Source: Shewanella japonica (GTDB taxonomy: Bacteria; Pseudomonadota; Gammaproteobacteria; Enterobacterales; Shewanellaceae). From it: a stretch of 64,000 nt of DNA. Location of the stretch: contig NZ_CP020472.1 in assembly GCF_002075795.1 (NCBI RefSeq), positions 2,587,001 to 2,651,000 of the forward strand, read 5' to 3'. This document shows, in pieces, positions 39,845 to 48,619 of this stretch; within the stretch, counting starts at the first letter, position 1; each line of letters starts with the position of its first letter. The notes under the pieces are model-generated. The model ran no database searches and was not told where the DNA came from. It saw only the letters and a program-made list of their open reading frames with translations. The position numbers and the translations under genes were made by a program.

Positions 39845-40729
39845 ATGAAAAGTGGTCTGTTTTCAAAACTCATTCGAGATTACCGGAAACAAAATAAAGT
39901 TACACAGCAAGACTTGGTTCAACTAATAGTCTCTGCAGAAGATGGTTTTAATGGTTTAGACGCTGTAACTATCAGTCGATGGGAAAATGATGTAACAAAG
40001 CCGGTATTGTATAAAAAAATTAAGATAGCAAAGCTAATCGGAATTGATTGGTATAAGTATACTATTGAAAATTTGAGTGCTATCTCACCAAAAACAGGCT
40101 CTTTGATCAACAGAAAGTTGTCATTTAGCCAGTCACTAATGATTGAAACTGTAAATATCAAATGTAAGGTAATAGACCAACTCACTTACCTTAAAAGTAA
40201 AGATGTGTGGAATGCTATAAGCAAGTATTTATTTAAAAGTAAGCAAAAATACGAAATTAATTTATTCAAAAATATTAATACGTACATATATTTATCACAA
40301 ACAGGAGTTGTTGGTTACTATAGTACTTATATGTTGAATAAAGAAAGCTTTTGGTTATACCTGTCAAAAAATATTGAAATTTTTCAATTAGAAAAAAAGT
40401 TAAATGATTCGATAAATGATTCGATAAATGATTCCGTTATTATAGCCGGATATTTTGGGTTAACGGAAATAATAACACAAATATGCCTTTCTAATATAAT
40501 TAGTAACATTGTCGACAATCAAATAGTAAGGGTTGGGATTATTTGCCACAACACACAACAACGTATAACTGCTGAAAAGCTTGGATTTAAAGAGCATCAG
40601 TCAGTCGAAAAATACAATAATGGAATATCCGTAATGTATGCAGAAACAGAGACATTGAAGTCTTCAAAGCTATTTTATAACTTGTATATCTACAAATATG
40701 AAACACTACAATCTAAGGAAATTTTATGA
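39845..40729 (+). CDS. XRE-type helix-turn-helix regulator, paralogue B
   Basis: 294 residues. The N-terminal XRE domain (IRDYRKQNKVTQQDLVQLIV, VTISRWENDVTKP) resembles paralogue A. A C-terminal region follows with GVVGYYSTYMLNKESFWLYL and later RITAEKLGFKEHQ, reminiscent of the end of GNAT domains but not convincing. Near residue 190 it has an in-frame 12-bp repeat (NDSINDSINDSV). Its stop overlaps the next ATG by 4 bases (ATGA), so it is cotranscribed and likely translationally coupled with the REC-EAL gene. Confidence 0.75.
   Translation: MKSGLFSKLIRDYRKQNKVTQQDLVQLIVSAEDGFNGLDAVTISRWENDVTKPVLYKKIKIAKLIGIDWYKYTIENLSAISPKTGSLINRKLSFSQSLMIETVNIKCKVIDQLTYLKSKDVWNAISKYLFKSKQKYEINLFKNINTYIYLSQTGVVGYYSTYMLNKESFWLYLSKNIEIFQLEKKLNDSINDSINDSVIIAGYFGLTEIITQICLSNIISNIVDNQIVRVGIICHNTQQRITAEKLGFKEHQSVEKYNNGISVMYAETETLKSSKLFYNLYIYKYETLQSKEIL
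40403..40438 (+). repeat. In-frame 12-bp repeat in regulator B
   Basis: AATGATTCGATA occurs twice followed by a diverged third unit, coding NDSI-NDSI-NDSV. Confidence 0.8.
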
Positions 40730-41907
40730 TCAACATTCTTATTATTGAAGACGATGAATTCATTAGGAAAACTTATGTAGAATCGTTAAAAGAAGTCTCA
40801 CCCAACATAAAAATCTTTGACATTAGTAATGGAAATCAAAGTTTAGAAATTTTAAAGCAAAATAAAATAGATTACATAATTTTAGATATAATGATGGAAA
40901 AAGGCGACGGTGTCTTTGTTTTAAGAAATTTACCAACTTTAGATTATAAATTAGAAGTTATTCTTTGCAGTTCCATTGATCATGATATGTTTAACTCTGT
41001 AAATAATCTAGCTGAGATGTATGATGTAAAAATTATAGGCATGTTAACAAAGCCTAAGCTACCCACATCTATAATAATTAATGCAATAAATGGAAAAATG
41101 TCAAATAAGGCTTTAGATAATGCTTCCAATAACCAAGTAAAATCTCACTTACATGACATTGGTCCATTTGTAAAAAATGCTGAAATATCTGAGCATCTAG
41201 TTGTTTTTTACCAGCCTCAGAAATGTCTGAAAAATATGCAAATAGTCGGTGTAGAAGCATTAGCACGTCTTACTCATCCTGAATATGGTTTGTTACTACC
41301 TTATCAGTTCTTAGATTTCCTAAGCAAAGAGCAAATGAAAGAGTTAACACATGCAGTTATAGAACAGGCAATGAGAAAAGTTTCAAGTTTGATGTTAAGA
41401 GGAATTAACATTACATGTTCTATAAATATACCTACTATTATTATGGAAGACATTAGCTTTCCTGATAATATTGATGAAATGACTAAATCTTATAATATAC
41501 CAAATAGTAACGTTATTTTAGAAATGCTAGAAGATGAAATTGTAGATAACAAACTTTTGTTAGATGTATGCACTAGACTTAGAATGAAAGGGTTCAATTT
41601 ATCAATTGACGACTTTGGAGAAAACCAATCGTCTTTCGAAAGATTTAAACTTTTTCCATTTAATGAAATTAAGATAGATCGAAAGTTTATCAATAACCTT
41701 CTAAATGATAATAAAAAGCTTGCTATAGTTAACTCTCTTGTAAAGATAGGTAAGGAGCTAAATATACCAGTTGTTGCAGAAGGTGTTGAAAGTTTAGATG
41801 TGCAAAGTAAGCTAAAAGACCTTGGATGTGATCTGATTCAGGGTTACTTAATTTCAACTCCGATTAACGGAATTGATCTTGACCGTAAATTACTTGAATA
41901 TAAATAG
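40726..41907 (+). CDS. Response regulator with EAL c-di-GMP phosphodiesterase domain (RocR/VieA-like)
   Basis: 393 residues. The receiver domain (1-120) has acidic pocket E8/D9/D10, phospho-acceptor Asp54 (YIILDIMM) and Lys109. The EAL domain (~150-393) keeps the key residues: Glu177 in VEALARL, Asn in CSINIP, Glu in LEMLEDE, the DDFG pair (SIDDFGENQSSFERF), Lys in EIKIDRKF, Glu in VVAEGVES and Gln in LIQGYLIS. It is therefore probably an active phosphodiesterase switched by phosphorylation. The same REC-EAL layout occurs in P. aeruginosa RocR, which acts in fimbrial control. It is followed by HPt and kinase genes. Confidence 0.9.
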   Translation: MINILIIEDDEFIRKTYVESLKEVSPNIKIFDISNGNQSLEILKQNKIDYIILDIMMEKGDGVFVLRNLPTLDYKLEVILCSSIDHDMFNSVNNLAEMYDVKIIGMLTKPKLPTSIIINAINGKMSNKALDNASNNQVKSHLHDIGPFVKNAEISEHLVVFYQPQKCLKNMQIVGVEALARLTHPEYGLLLPYQFLDFLSKEQMKELTHAVIEQAMRKVSSLMLRGINITCSINIPTIIMEDISFPDNIDEMTKSYNIPNSNVILEMLEDEIVDNKLLLDVCTRLRMKGFNLSIDDFGENQSSFERFKLFPFNEIKIDRKFINNLLNDNKKLAIVNSLVKIGKELNIPVVAEGVESLDVQSKLKDLGCDLIQGYLISTPINGIDLDRKLLEYK

Positions 41908-41915
41908 GTGAAGAA

Positions 41916-42260
41916 ATGTCCGAAGTACAATATTACAACTTGATAAATGACTTTTCAAACAAGACGTCAATATTTGAAACCGAAGTGATTGAAAGTTTAT
42001 TTAACACATACTTTTCAGTTTTATTGAGTGACTATGACCAATTATGTGATGCCATCAACAACAATGACACTATTAAAATAAATAACATTAAACATAAGAT
42101 GAAAGGTTCAACTCAACTTATTAACATAAGTGAAATCTACAATTTCATAACATTAGACCAAGAAAAATTGTCAAAAAACTTAATTGAATTTGGGTTGACA
42201 ATTAAAGAATACCATGAAGGATTAAAATCATATTTTAAAGTTAAAAAGACAACGACATAA
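41916..42260 (+). CDS. Stand-alone HPt phosphotransfer protein
   Basis: 114 residues, all-helical. His60 in NIKHKMKGSTQLINI fits the HPt motif H-x-(L/M)-KG(S/A). It lies 8 bp after the REC-EAL gene and 10 bp before the hybrid kinase, which itself has no HPt domain. The separate HPt thus likely relays phosphate from the kinase's receiver to the REC-EAL protein. Confidence 0.8.
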   Translation: MSEVQYYNLINDFSNKTSIFETEVIESLFNTYFSVLLSDYDQLCDAINNNDTIKINNIKHKMKGSTQLINISEIYNFITLDQEKLSKNLIEFGLTIKEYHEGLKSYFKVKKTTT

Positions 42261-42270
42261 TGAGGTTACA

Positions 42271-44394
42271 ATGAATTTAATTAATACTTTTAATAAAGTG
42301 AAGTTTTCAGTAGCCATATCACTTTTCCTTTTATTGGCAATCACCTTATATCAAACTTTATCTCTACATGCACAAAACACGAATATAAAAATGCAGTATA
42401 AAGTAATAGAAAAAGCAAGAGCGACGTATCAAATACGTCAATTGCTAGAAAATCACCTACTTTATGATGATATAGATATCATAGAAGTTAATCATAAACT
42501 AAAACTATTAAAAACAATTTCAATTACAAATCAAGAAAATTTTTACTTAACAGAAACGATAATCCAATCTATCAATTCTGTTAATGATGAAATATCAAAA
42601 GTAAAATCTAAATCTATTGCAGACATTACATCATTATTAGAACTAAATGTTTTAAAAGAAAGACAAACAAGACTAACCACACAAAACTTAATTACTATTT
42701 ATGATAACGTTTTAAAATTAAATGAACTAGAATTTAGTGACAGTAAAACAATAACATTAGCATTAAAATCTTTAGAAAAAGTAACAAAAGTAATCGAGTC
42801 AGGAAAGAAAATCAATTTTAGCAAAAATGAGATAAACAACATAAACTTACAAGGGAATAAGGTATTTGATGAATTATTCAAACTCACTAAAAACCAATTA
42901 AACACTAAGCAAAGAATACACTGGAGTGAATTGGATAAAAATCTACTACTATTACGTAGTAACTTTAACAATTTAACCGAAGCAAATGAAAAACTTGAAA
43001 ATAAAAAATTAAGCTTTTTAGGATATATAGCGCAAACATCAACTAAATTTAAAAAATCAGTAGATTCAATACAAGAACAATTAGAAGCCCGCAATAAATT
43101 AACGCAAAATTTAAGTTACCCGCTATTAATACTTGTTGTAATTTTCCTATTAAATACTCTTGTATTTATTTCATTATTTAATAAATTGAACCAACAAAAA
43201 GATACCGTTTTTAACAAAACTGAAGAAAAATCAAAATTTTTAGCTGCGATGAGCCATGAAATCAGAACACCTTTAAATGGTATTATCGGTGTCATTGAAT
43301 TAGTAAAAGATAATCGAATATCTGATTACGACTTAAAAATCATTAAAATTTCAGCGCTAACACTAAAAAACCATATCGACAATATATTAGATATATCTAA
43401 AATAGAATCTGGAAATACAGACGTTGTAAATACAAGTCGTTTTTTAGGCAGCACACTTCAAGATGTTAAATTAATGCTATCTTTGCTAGCTAAAGATAAC
43501 TCTTGCAACATTCTGATTGAAAATACCGCAATACAGCCAGATATGAAGATAACTCTCGACCATGCAAAACTAAAGCAAATATTAATCAATCTAGTTAGCA
43601 ATGCTATTAAGTACAGTGATAATTTAAAACAACACAAATTTGTAAAAATTGCTTATGAATACCAAATAATTGATGAACATCAAGGTGATTTATTTATAAC
43701 AGTACAAGATAACGGTATCGGGATGACAGAAAAAGAAACGAAACAATATACTAAACCTTTTGCACAGTTCTCAACAAATTATAATATAGCAAGCACAGGA
43801 TTAGGTTCAAATGTTGTAATTGAATTCATACGCGTCATGGGAGGAAGTTTTTTACTTTCATCAGAGAAATTCAAAGGGAGCCAAGCAAAATTTAATCTCC
43901 CATACAAAATTACAAACAGTGCTAACAGTGCTAACAGTGCTAACAGTGCTAACAGTGCTAACAGTGCTAACAGTGAAACACAAGATATAAGCTGTGATGA
44001 AAAAGCGACAATATCTCATCAGAAAAAAAAATCGTTGAAAGTTTTACTCGTTGAAGACCACCCTTTTAATTTATTCGTATTGCAGCAACAACTTCTAGAA
44101 CTCGGCTACCTCTATGTCAGTGCTGCGAATGGCATCGAAGCAATACAGTTAATAAAAGCTAACAATGATATAGATTTAATCATAACAGATATCAATATGC
44201 CAGAGATGAACGGTGTAGAGTTTGCCCAATACTTAACGCAAGAATTACAATTATATTTACCAATTATTGCTCTGACAGCTGATGCATTTAAACAAGATCA
44301 TGAAGTTTTTTTACAAAATGGAATTGATACCATACTCACTAAACCTATTTCTACAAAAGAGCTAGAAGAAGCAATACAAGAACAAGTAAAGTAG
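42271..44394 (+). CDS. Hybrid sensor histidine kinase of the fimbrial-locus phosphorelay
   Basis: 707 residues: TM1 ~12-30, a ~250-residue helical periplasmic sensor, TM2 ~283-303, HisKA with His329 (FLAAMSHEIRTPLNG), HATPase with N box (NLVSNAIKY) and G box (DNGIGM), a six-fold Ala-Asn-Ser linker, and a C-terminal receiver (LLVEDHPFN; phospho-Asp in IITDINMPEMNG; Lys in ILTKPIS). The layout is BvgS/RocS-like but lacks the periplasmic SBP domains and HPt. It is the last gene of the XRE-(REC-EAL)-HPt-kinase operon. Ligand unknown. Confidence 0.9.
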   Translation: MNLINTFNKVKFSVAISLFLLLAITLYQTLSLHAQNTNIKMQYKVIEKARATYQIRQLLENHLLYDDIDIIEVNHKLKLLKTISITNQENFYLTETIIQSINSVNDEISKVKSKSIADITSLLELNVLKERQTRLTTQNLITIYDNVLKLNELEFSDSKTITLALKSLEKVTKVIESGKKINFSKNEINNINLQGNKVFDELFKLTKNQLNTKQRIHWSELDKNLLLLRSNFNNLTEANEKLENKKLSFLGYIAQTSTKFKKSVDSIQEQLEARNKLTQNLSYPLLILVVIFLLNTLVFISLFNKLNQQKDTVFNKTEEKSKFLAAMSHEIRTPLNGIIGVIELVKDNRISDYDLKIIKISALTLKNHIDNILDISKIESGNTDVVNTSRFLGSTLQDVKLMLSLLAKDNSCNILIENTAIQPDMKITLDHAKLKQILINLVSNAIKYSDNLKQHKFVKIAYEYQIIDEHQGDLFITVQDNGIGMTEKETKQYTKPFAQFSTNYNIASTGLGSNVVIEFIRVMGGSFLLSSEKFKGSQAKFNLPYKITNSANSANSANSANSANSANSETQDISCDEKATISHQKKKSLKVLLVEDHPFNLFVLQQQLLELGYLYVSAANGIEAIQLIKANNDIDLIITDINMPEMNGVEFAQYLTQELQLYLPIIALTADAFKQDHEVFLQNGIDTILTKPISTKELEEAIQEQVK
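43915..43974 (+). repeat. 9-bp in-frame repeat in the kinase linker
   Basis: GCTAACAGT is repeated six times (43921-43974), preceded by a partial unit, coding (Asn)-Ser-(Ala-Asn-Ser)6 between the ATPase and receiver domains. Confidence 0.95.
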
Positions 44395-44548
44395 ATAAAA
44401 AATGATTTCATTAGTTGCTATGACCATAGGCTTTAGCCAATTTAACCTCCATACTTTTACTTATTTGGGTGTAAAGTTGCGCCTGTTGTATAGTGACTAC
44501 AGCGGTAATAAAACAATTAGCTCGTTAGTAATCAGTAAAAGCTTTTCT

Positions 44549-44600
44549 ATATATTGTAGAGGTAGGGATTTGAACCCTACTTCGATTGCGCTCCAAACCC
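44549..44600 (-). repeat. Partial tRNA-Ser 3' copy (remnant 1)
   Basis: GTAGGGTTCAAATCCCTAC (T-arm) and adjoining variable-arm bases resemble the intact tRNA-Ser genes, but the acceptor end is degenerate and the 5' half is missing. Confidence 0.6.
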
Positions 44601-44624
44601 ATTGCCAATATTTCAAAATCGAAA

Positions 44625-44657
44625 AAGCAAAAAGCCCGCTAAAAAATAGCGGGCTTC
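44625..44657 (-). terminator. Terminator downstream of tRNA-Ser copy 1
   Basis: AAGCCCGCT-AAAAAAT-AGCGGGCTT stem followed on the minus strand by a T-rich tail (TTTTTGCTTTTTCG). Confidence 0.8.
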
Positions 44658-44665
44658 TTTAAATA

Positions 44666-44756
44666 TGGCGGAGAGATAGGGATTTGAACCCTAGATGGGC
44701 TACAAACCCATGCCGGTTTTCAAGACCGGTGCATTCGACCACTCTGCCATCTCTCC
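44666..44756 (-). tRNA. tRNA-Ser (anticodon UGA), copy 1
   Basis: 91 bases including an encoded CCA. The acceptor stem GGAGAGA/TCTCTCC, the anticodon stem-loop CCGGTCTTGAAAACCGG with TGA anticodon, a long variable arm (GGGTTTGTAGCCC) and the T-arm TAGGGTTCAAATCCCTA are all visible. Identical by eye to copy 2. Confidence 0.95.
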
Positions 44757-44983
44757 GAACGAGCAAGATAATAGCTATCACTCTGGTTAGTGTAAAGTAT
44801 TAATTTAAAGATTATGATTGTTTGGCTAACTATGCATCAAATAGTAAGTTTAGTGAGCAGTAGCGTAGGCTGAGTAAATCAATACTAGAATCTGCAAGAA
44901 ATAAACATATGGAACTCAGATTCTACTCTTATCTTTATTTCGCTACAAATCCATTGCCAATATTTCAAAATCGAAAAAGCAAA
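44757..44983. other. Spacer between tRNA-Ser repeats
   Basis: No gene. It includes the start of a further copy of the sequence that lies downstream of the tRNA genes (CATTGCCAATATTTCAAAAT, from 44952). Confidence 0.4.
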
Positions 44984-45008
44984 AAGCCCGCTATAAAATA
45001 GCAGGCTT
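44984..45008 (-). terminator. Terminator-like hairpin of the tRNA-Ser repeat (diverged copy)
   Basis: AAGCCCGCT-ATAAAAT-AGCAGGCTT; one mismatch relative to the other two copies. Confidence 0.6.
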
Positions 45009-45017
45009 CTCTAAATA

Positions 45018-45065
45018 TGTCGGAGAGATAGGGATTTGAACCCTACATCGATTGCGCTACAAACC
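45018..45065 (-). repeat. Partial tRNA-Ser 3' copy (remnant 2)
   Basis: On the minus strand the acceptor 3' strand and T-arm (GTTCAAATCCCTATCTCTCC, then GACA instead of GCCA) are present, but the D-arm and anticodon arm are absent. It adjoins sequence GCGCAATCGATGTAG. It looks like an integration or unequal-recombination scar. Confidence 0.7.
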
Positions 45066-45097
45066 TATTGCCAATATTTCAAAATCGAAAAAGCAAG

Positions 45098-45122
45098 AAG
45101 CCCGCAATAAAATAGCGGGCTT
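45098..45122 (-). terminator. Terminator downstream of tRNA-Ser copy 2
   Basis: AAGCCCGC ... GCGGGCTT hairpin with T-rich tail on the minus strand. Confidence 0.75.
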
Positions 45123-45131
45123 CTTTAAATA

Positions 45132-45222
45132 TGGCGGAGAGATAGGGATTTGAACCCTAGATGGGCTACAAACCCATGCCGGTTTTCAAGACCGGTGCAT
45201 TCGACCACTCTGCCATCTCTCC
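45132..45222 (-). tRNA. tRNA-Ser (anticodon UGA), copy 2
   Basis: 91 bases including CCA; same cloverleaf, long variable arm and TGA anticodon as copy 1, 466 bases away. This upstream copy lies next to the core-genome side. Confidence 0.95.
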
Positions 45223-45303
45223 GAACGACGAGAATAATAATGCTCTCGACGTTTGCTGTAAAGTACTAAAACTAATAAAACTAATCGATTGCTTGACTTA
45301 CAA

Positions 45304-46566
45304 TCAATCTGTCGATTTTTTATCTGAATAGAGCCCTACTCTTGCTGGATCTGGCGCTACAAAACCATTCGACATACTCGCCCAACTATCTTGCTTTGAT
45401 AACAAGTAACCTAAATAGACTCCAACAGCGCTCAGTAATATGCCCAATCCAATCGTCATTTCAGCATATTGAGCCAGCATAGCAACAATACTCGAAGCCC
45501 CAAAGGCCATTCCGATTTGAATAAAGTTTTGTAAGCCAGCTGCTTTAGTCGCATTCTGACTAAACTGCTGTAATGCGTTATTGACCACAATAGGATAAAT
45601 CGCGCCGTTGGCCGCCGCTAAAACAGAGAAAGAAATCAGCAATGGATATATAGTTTCCATCGTCATAACTAAAGTGACTAACGCAATTACAGCAACACAA
45701 GCAAAGAATAAACCTAGTAAGTATTTAAGGGCTGATTGAGCTCCGCACTTTTTAACTAATACCTTACTCATATAACCACCTACGATAAACATGATGGTTT
45801 GAGGAATAAAACTGAGTCCAATTGCCTGCGCTTCGTAGCCAAACTTAATCATGACACTTGGCCACACAGTTAAGTAACTAAAGAATGCAGCCGAACACGC
45901 TCCAAAAATAACCACGTTCCCTAAGTAATGGGTGTTTTTCACAATGCTTTTATAACTGATGCTTTGCTGCACTTCAGCTTGTTTTGATTCACTTGCCACT
46001 AACCATTTAGTGAGTACGATAAGTAAAACGGCCACAATGACTAAAGTAACAAATACCGCACGCCAGCCAAATGAATTAACAATCGCAGCTCCAATTAACG
46101 GCGCAACAGCTGGAGATAAAGCCACTAGCGGCATAATATTCGAGAACACTTTTTGCGCTTTGTCAGCGTCGTATTTTTCAACGACGATGGCTTGCCAAAT
46201 GACACCAGCACTACATGCTCCTAATGCTTGAAAAAAACGGGCAATATTTAACATCGTAATTGAATCACTTGCCACGATGACGCCACTTGCAGCGGCAAAT
46301 AACGTTAAACCCGCAATTAATGCGTTTTGCTTACCAATTTTTTCAACTAAAGGACCATATAATAATTGGCCTATGGCGAGACCAGCTAGGAATGTAGTCA
46401 ATGAAAAGGCGACGTTATTCAAGCTTGTTGAAAAAGAATCAGCAATATTCTGAAATGCAGGCAAGTACATATCAGTTGCAATAAAACCTAACATACTCAA
46501 CAAAGCTAAATAGGCTAATAAAATAAAATACTGCACATTGGCAGTGTTTGAAGACGCATTAGTCAT
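45304..46566 (-). CDS. punC: MFS transporter, Bcr/CflA-like (PunC type)
   Basis: 420 residues from ATG 46566 (MTNASSNTANV); the frame extends to 46662 but without a ribosome-binding site and with a non-membrane lead. Twelve hydrophobic segments are visible. Motif A-like GPLVEKIGKQNALIAG and the Bcr/CflA N-terminal DMYLPAFQNIADSF are seen. Divergence from a LysR gene closely resembling E. coli PunR (YdhB) supports assignment as the purine-nucleoside transporter PunC (YdhC); drug efflux is the alternative. Confidence 0.75.
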   Translation of the reverse strand: MTNASSNTANVQYFILLAYLALLSMLGFIATDMYLPAFQNIADSFSTSLNNVAFSLTTFLAGLAIGQLLYGPLVEKIGKQNALIAGLTLFAAASGVIVASDSITMLNIARFFQALGACSAGVIWQAIVVEKYDADKAQKVFSNIMPLVALSPAVAPLIGAAIVNSFGWRAVFVTLVIVAVLLIVLTKWLVASESKQAEVQQSISYKSIVKNTHYLGNVVIFGACSAAFFSYLTVWPSVMIKFGYEAQAIGLSFIPQTIMFIVGGYMSKVLVKKCGAQSALKYLLGLFFACVAVIALVTLVMTMETIYPLLISFSVLAAANGAIYPIVVNNALQQFSQNATKAAGLQNFIQIGMAFGASSIVAMLAQYAEMTIGLGILLSAVGVYLGYLLSKQDSWASMSNGFVAPDPARVGLYSDKKSTD

Positions 46567-46694
46567 CTTAAAAATAATTCCAAATAAAGGGCTGTTAAAA
46601 ATCAGCGTGCAGTCTAATGACTTGCAAAATGTTTGTGAAACGTTTACTTTTGATGACTGCATTCATATTTTTTCACAGCAAAGGATCGCCCTCT

Positions 46695-47597
46695 ATGCTT
46701 TCAGAACAAGCATTGGAAATGATTGATATTGTCGCTCGTGTAGGTAGTTTCACCGCTGCAGCTAATCAATTGCATAAAGTTCCATCAGCCGTCAGTTACG
46801 CAGTAAAACAAATTGAAGATGAACTTGGTGTCATTTTGTTTGAAAGGCATCATCGTAGTGTTAGCTTAACAGAGCCAGGTAAACATTTTGTCCAACATGC
46901 AAGAGAGTTGCTGGCTGAAATGAATGACCTAAAACGAAGCACTCAACGTGTCGCAAACGGTTGGCAACCTACACTTTCTATTGCGTTAGATAACATTGTT
47001 AGAGCAGACCGAATCAGTGTGCTGATCTCAGATTTTTACCGCCACTTTAGTGATGTAGAATTAATTATTCGCATTGAAGTGTTTAATGGCGTTTGGGAAG
47101 CATTAGCTACAGGCAGAAGTGATATTGCCATTGGTGCAACCACTGCGATACCTGTCGGTGGTGTTTTTCAGTATAAAGATATGCGAGACATTGAATGGGC
47201 ATTTTTAGTCAGTAAAAATCACCCATTAGCAGAAATCGATCGTCCTTTAACTGATGATGAATTACGTATCTACCCTTCTATTTGTCTTGAAGATACGTCA
47301 AGAGAGATCCCTAAACGAACCACATGGCTACTCGACAATCAACGCCGTCTAGTTGTGCCTGATTGGATTCGTGCCATTAATTGCTTTAGAGACGGTTCAG
47401 GTATTGGTTATATGCCACTTAATCTCGCTAAGCCTTTTATCCAATCGGGTTCATTGATTGCGAAAACCTTAGAAAACCCTAAAAATGCAAGCCCATGTTG
47501 TCTTGCTTGGAATCAAGAAAAAATGTCCCCAGCACTTGAATGGGTGCTCGACTATCTTGGTGATACAGACAAGCTCCATCGTGAATGGTTAGCGTAA
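46695..47597 (+). CDS. punR: LysR-family regulator, PunR-like
   Basis: 300 residues from ATG 46695 (AAGGA nine bases upstream); upstream in-frame starts lack a ribosome-binding site. The N-terminal wHTH reads VARVGSFTAAANQLHKVPSA VSYAVKQIEDELGV. The effector domain has DNIVRADR, DFYRHFSDVEL, EVFNGVWEAL and AIGATTAIPVGG, all very close to remembered E. coli PunR (YdhB). It is divergent from the transporter gene, the usual arrangement for a LysR activator and its target. Confidence 0.85.
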   Translation: MLSEQALEMIDIVARVGSFTAAANQLHKVPSAVSYAVKQIEDELGVILFERHHRSVSLTEPGKHFVQHARELLAEMNDLKRSTQRVANGWQPTLSIALDNIVRADRISVLISDFYRHFSDVELIIRIEVFNGVWEALATGRSDIAIGATTAIPVGGVFQYKDMRDIEWAFLVSKNHPLAEIDRPLTDDELRIYPSICLEDTSREIPKRTTWLLDNQRRLVVPDWIRAINCFRDGSGIGYMPLNLAKPFIQSGSLIAKTLENPKNASPCCLAWNQEKMSPALEWVLDYLGDTDKLHREWLA

Positions 47598-47857
47598 ACA
47601 CGGCTTTGTCGTCCTTTAAGATTAACCAATTTAATGTTCATTTAAGTATTGTTTTCAACAATAAGGTTAATGCGCAACATATTGTCTGATTTTGCGACAT
47701 TGAAGATAAATTAATGGCGTAAAATCAACTAGTTCATCATGATGACTTTAAGCTGTAGCAAAGCTGTTGTATCATCAAGTTAAGTTATCAGTAATTTACC
47801 ATGTGCTGAGAGAGCATTTTGTTAAATTACACTCTTTTTAACGTCTCGGAGACTGTT

Positions 47858-48520
47858 ATGAATCAACAAACTTTGTCGGGTCAACAAGCCACGACGATGG
47901 AAACCAACAAACTCATTAAAAACACTTATATGCTGCTGTCTATGACATTAGCATTTGCTGCTGTAATGGCGGGTGTCGCAATGGCGTTAAATATCGGCCC
48001 ATTCATGTCTATCGGTTTATCTCTTGGTAGTATTGTCGTCATGATGGTCACCTTGAAAAAAGCTGACAATGCCTCAGGATTAGCGTGGATCTTTGCCTTC
48101 ACAGGTATGCAAGGTGCTTCATTAGGCTATATTCTAAATCACTATGTTGGTTTGAATAATGGCCCAGAGCTTATCATGCAAGCATTTGGTTTAACGTCTG
48201 TTATTTTTGTATCTTTATCAGCTTACGCAATCACGACGAAGAAAGACTTTAACTTTATGGGTGGCTTCTTATTCGCCGGCCTACTTGTTGTTATTGGCCT
48301 TTCATTAATCAATATGTTCTTTGTTAATAGCGGTGCTATGTTCATGGCATTACAAGCTGCTGTCGCTATGATCATGGTTGGTTTAATCCTTTACGATACA
48401 AGTCGTATCGTAAATGGCGGCGAAACTAACTATATCCGCACAACAATTTCGTTATTCTTAAACTTCATCAACCTATTCATGGCACTTCTTCACCTGCTTG
48501 GTATGGGAAATGATGATTAA
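47858..48520 (+). CDS. yccA: YccA-like Bax-inhibitor-1 family membrane protein
   Basis: 220 residues from ATG 47858 (CGGAG six bases upstream). After a ~30-residue Gln/Thr-rich cytosolic start there are seven hydrophobic segments. The C-terminal block LILYDTSRIVNGGETNYIRT with conserved Asp is typical of the BI-1/TMBIM family. E. coli YccA (219 residues) modulates FtsH. In E. coli it also lies next to tusE, agreeing with the tus genes that follow here. A perfect terminator follows. Confidence 0.88.
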   Translation: MNQQTLSGQQATTMETNKLIKNTYMLLSMTLAFAAVMAGVAMALNIGPFMSIGLSLGSIVVMMVTLKKADNASGLAWIFAFTGMQGASLGYILNHYVGLNNGPELIMQAFGLTSVIFVSLSAYAITTKKDFNFMGGFLFAGLLVVIGLSLINMFFVNSGAMFMALQAAVAMIMVGLILYDTSRIVNGGETNYIRTTISLFLNFINLFMALLHLLGMGNDD

Positions 48521-48578
48521 TAGCGTCAAGTAACGGGTCAGTCACTTTATAAATCCACTGTGATTAATCAGTTAACTA

Positions 48579-48615
48579 GGCTAAAATGGCTCCTCATTCA
48601 GGAGCCATTTTTTAT
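48579..48615 (+). terminator. Terminator between yccA and tusD
   Basis: AATGGCTCC-TCATTCA-GGAGCCATT followed by TTTTT; a perfect 9-bp stem. It ends only about five bases before the tusD start codon. Confidence 0.85.
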
Positions 48616-48619
48616 TGTT

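Noticed and set aside
40726..41907. REC-EAL protein as a degenerate c-di-GMP receptor
   Set aside because: All principal EAL catalytic residues that I could locate are present, so an active phosphodiesterase is more likely.
44402..44662. 86-codon plus-strand ORF after the kinase gene
   Set aside because: It reads through a partial tRNA-Ser copy and a terminator on the other strand and has no ribosome-binding site.
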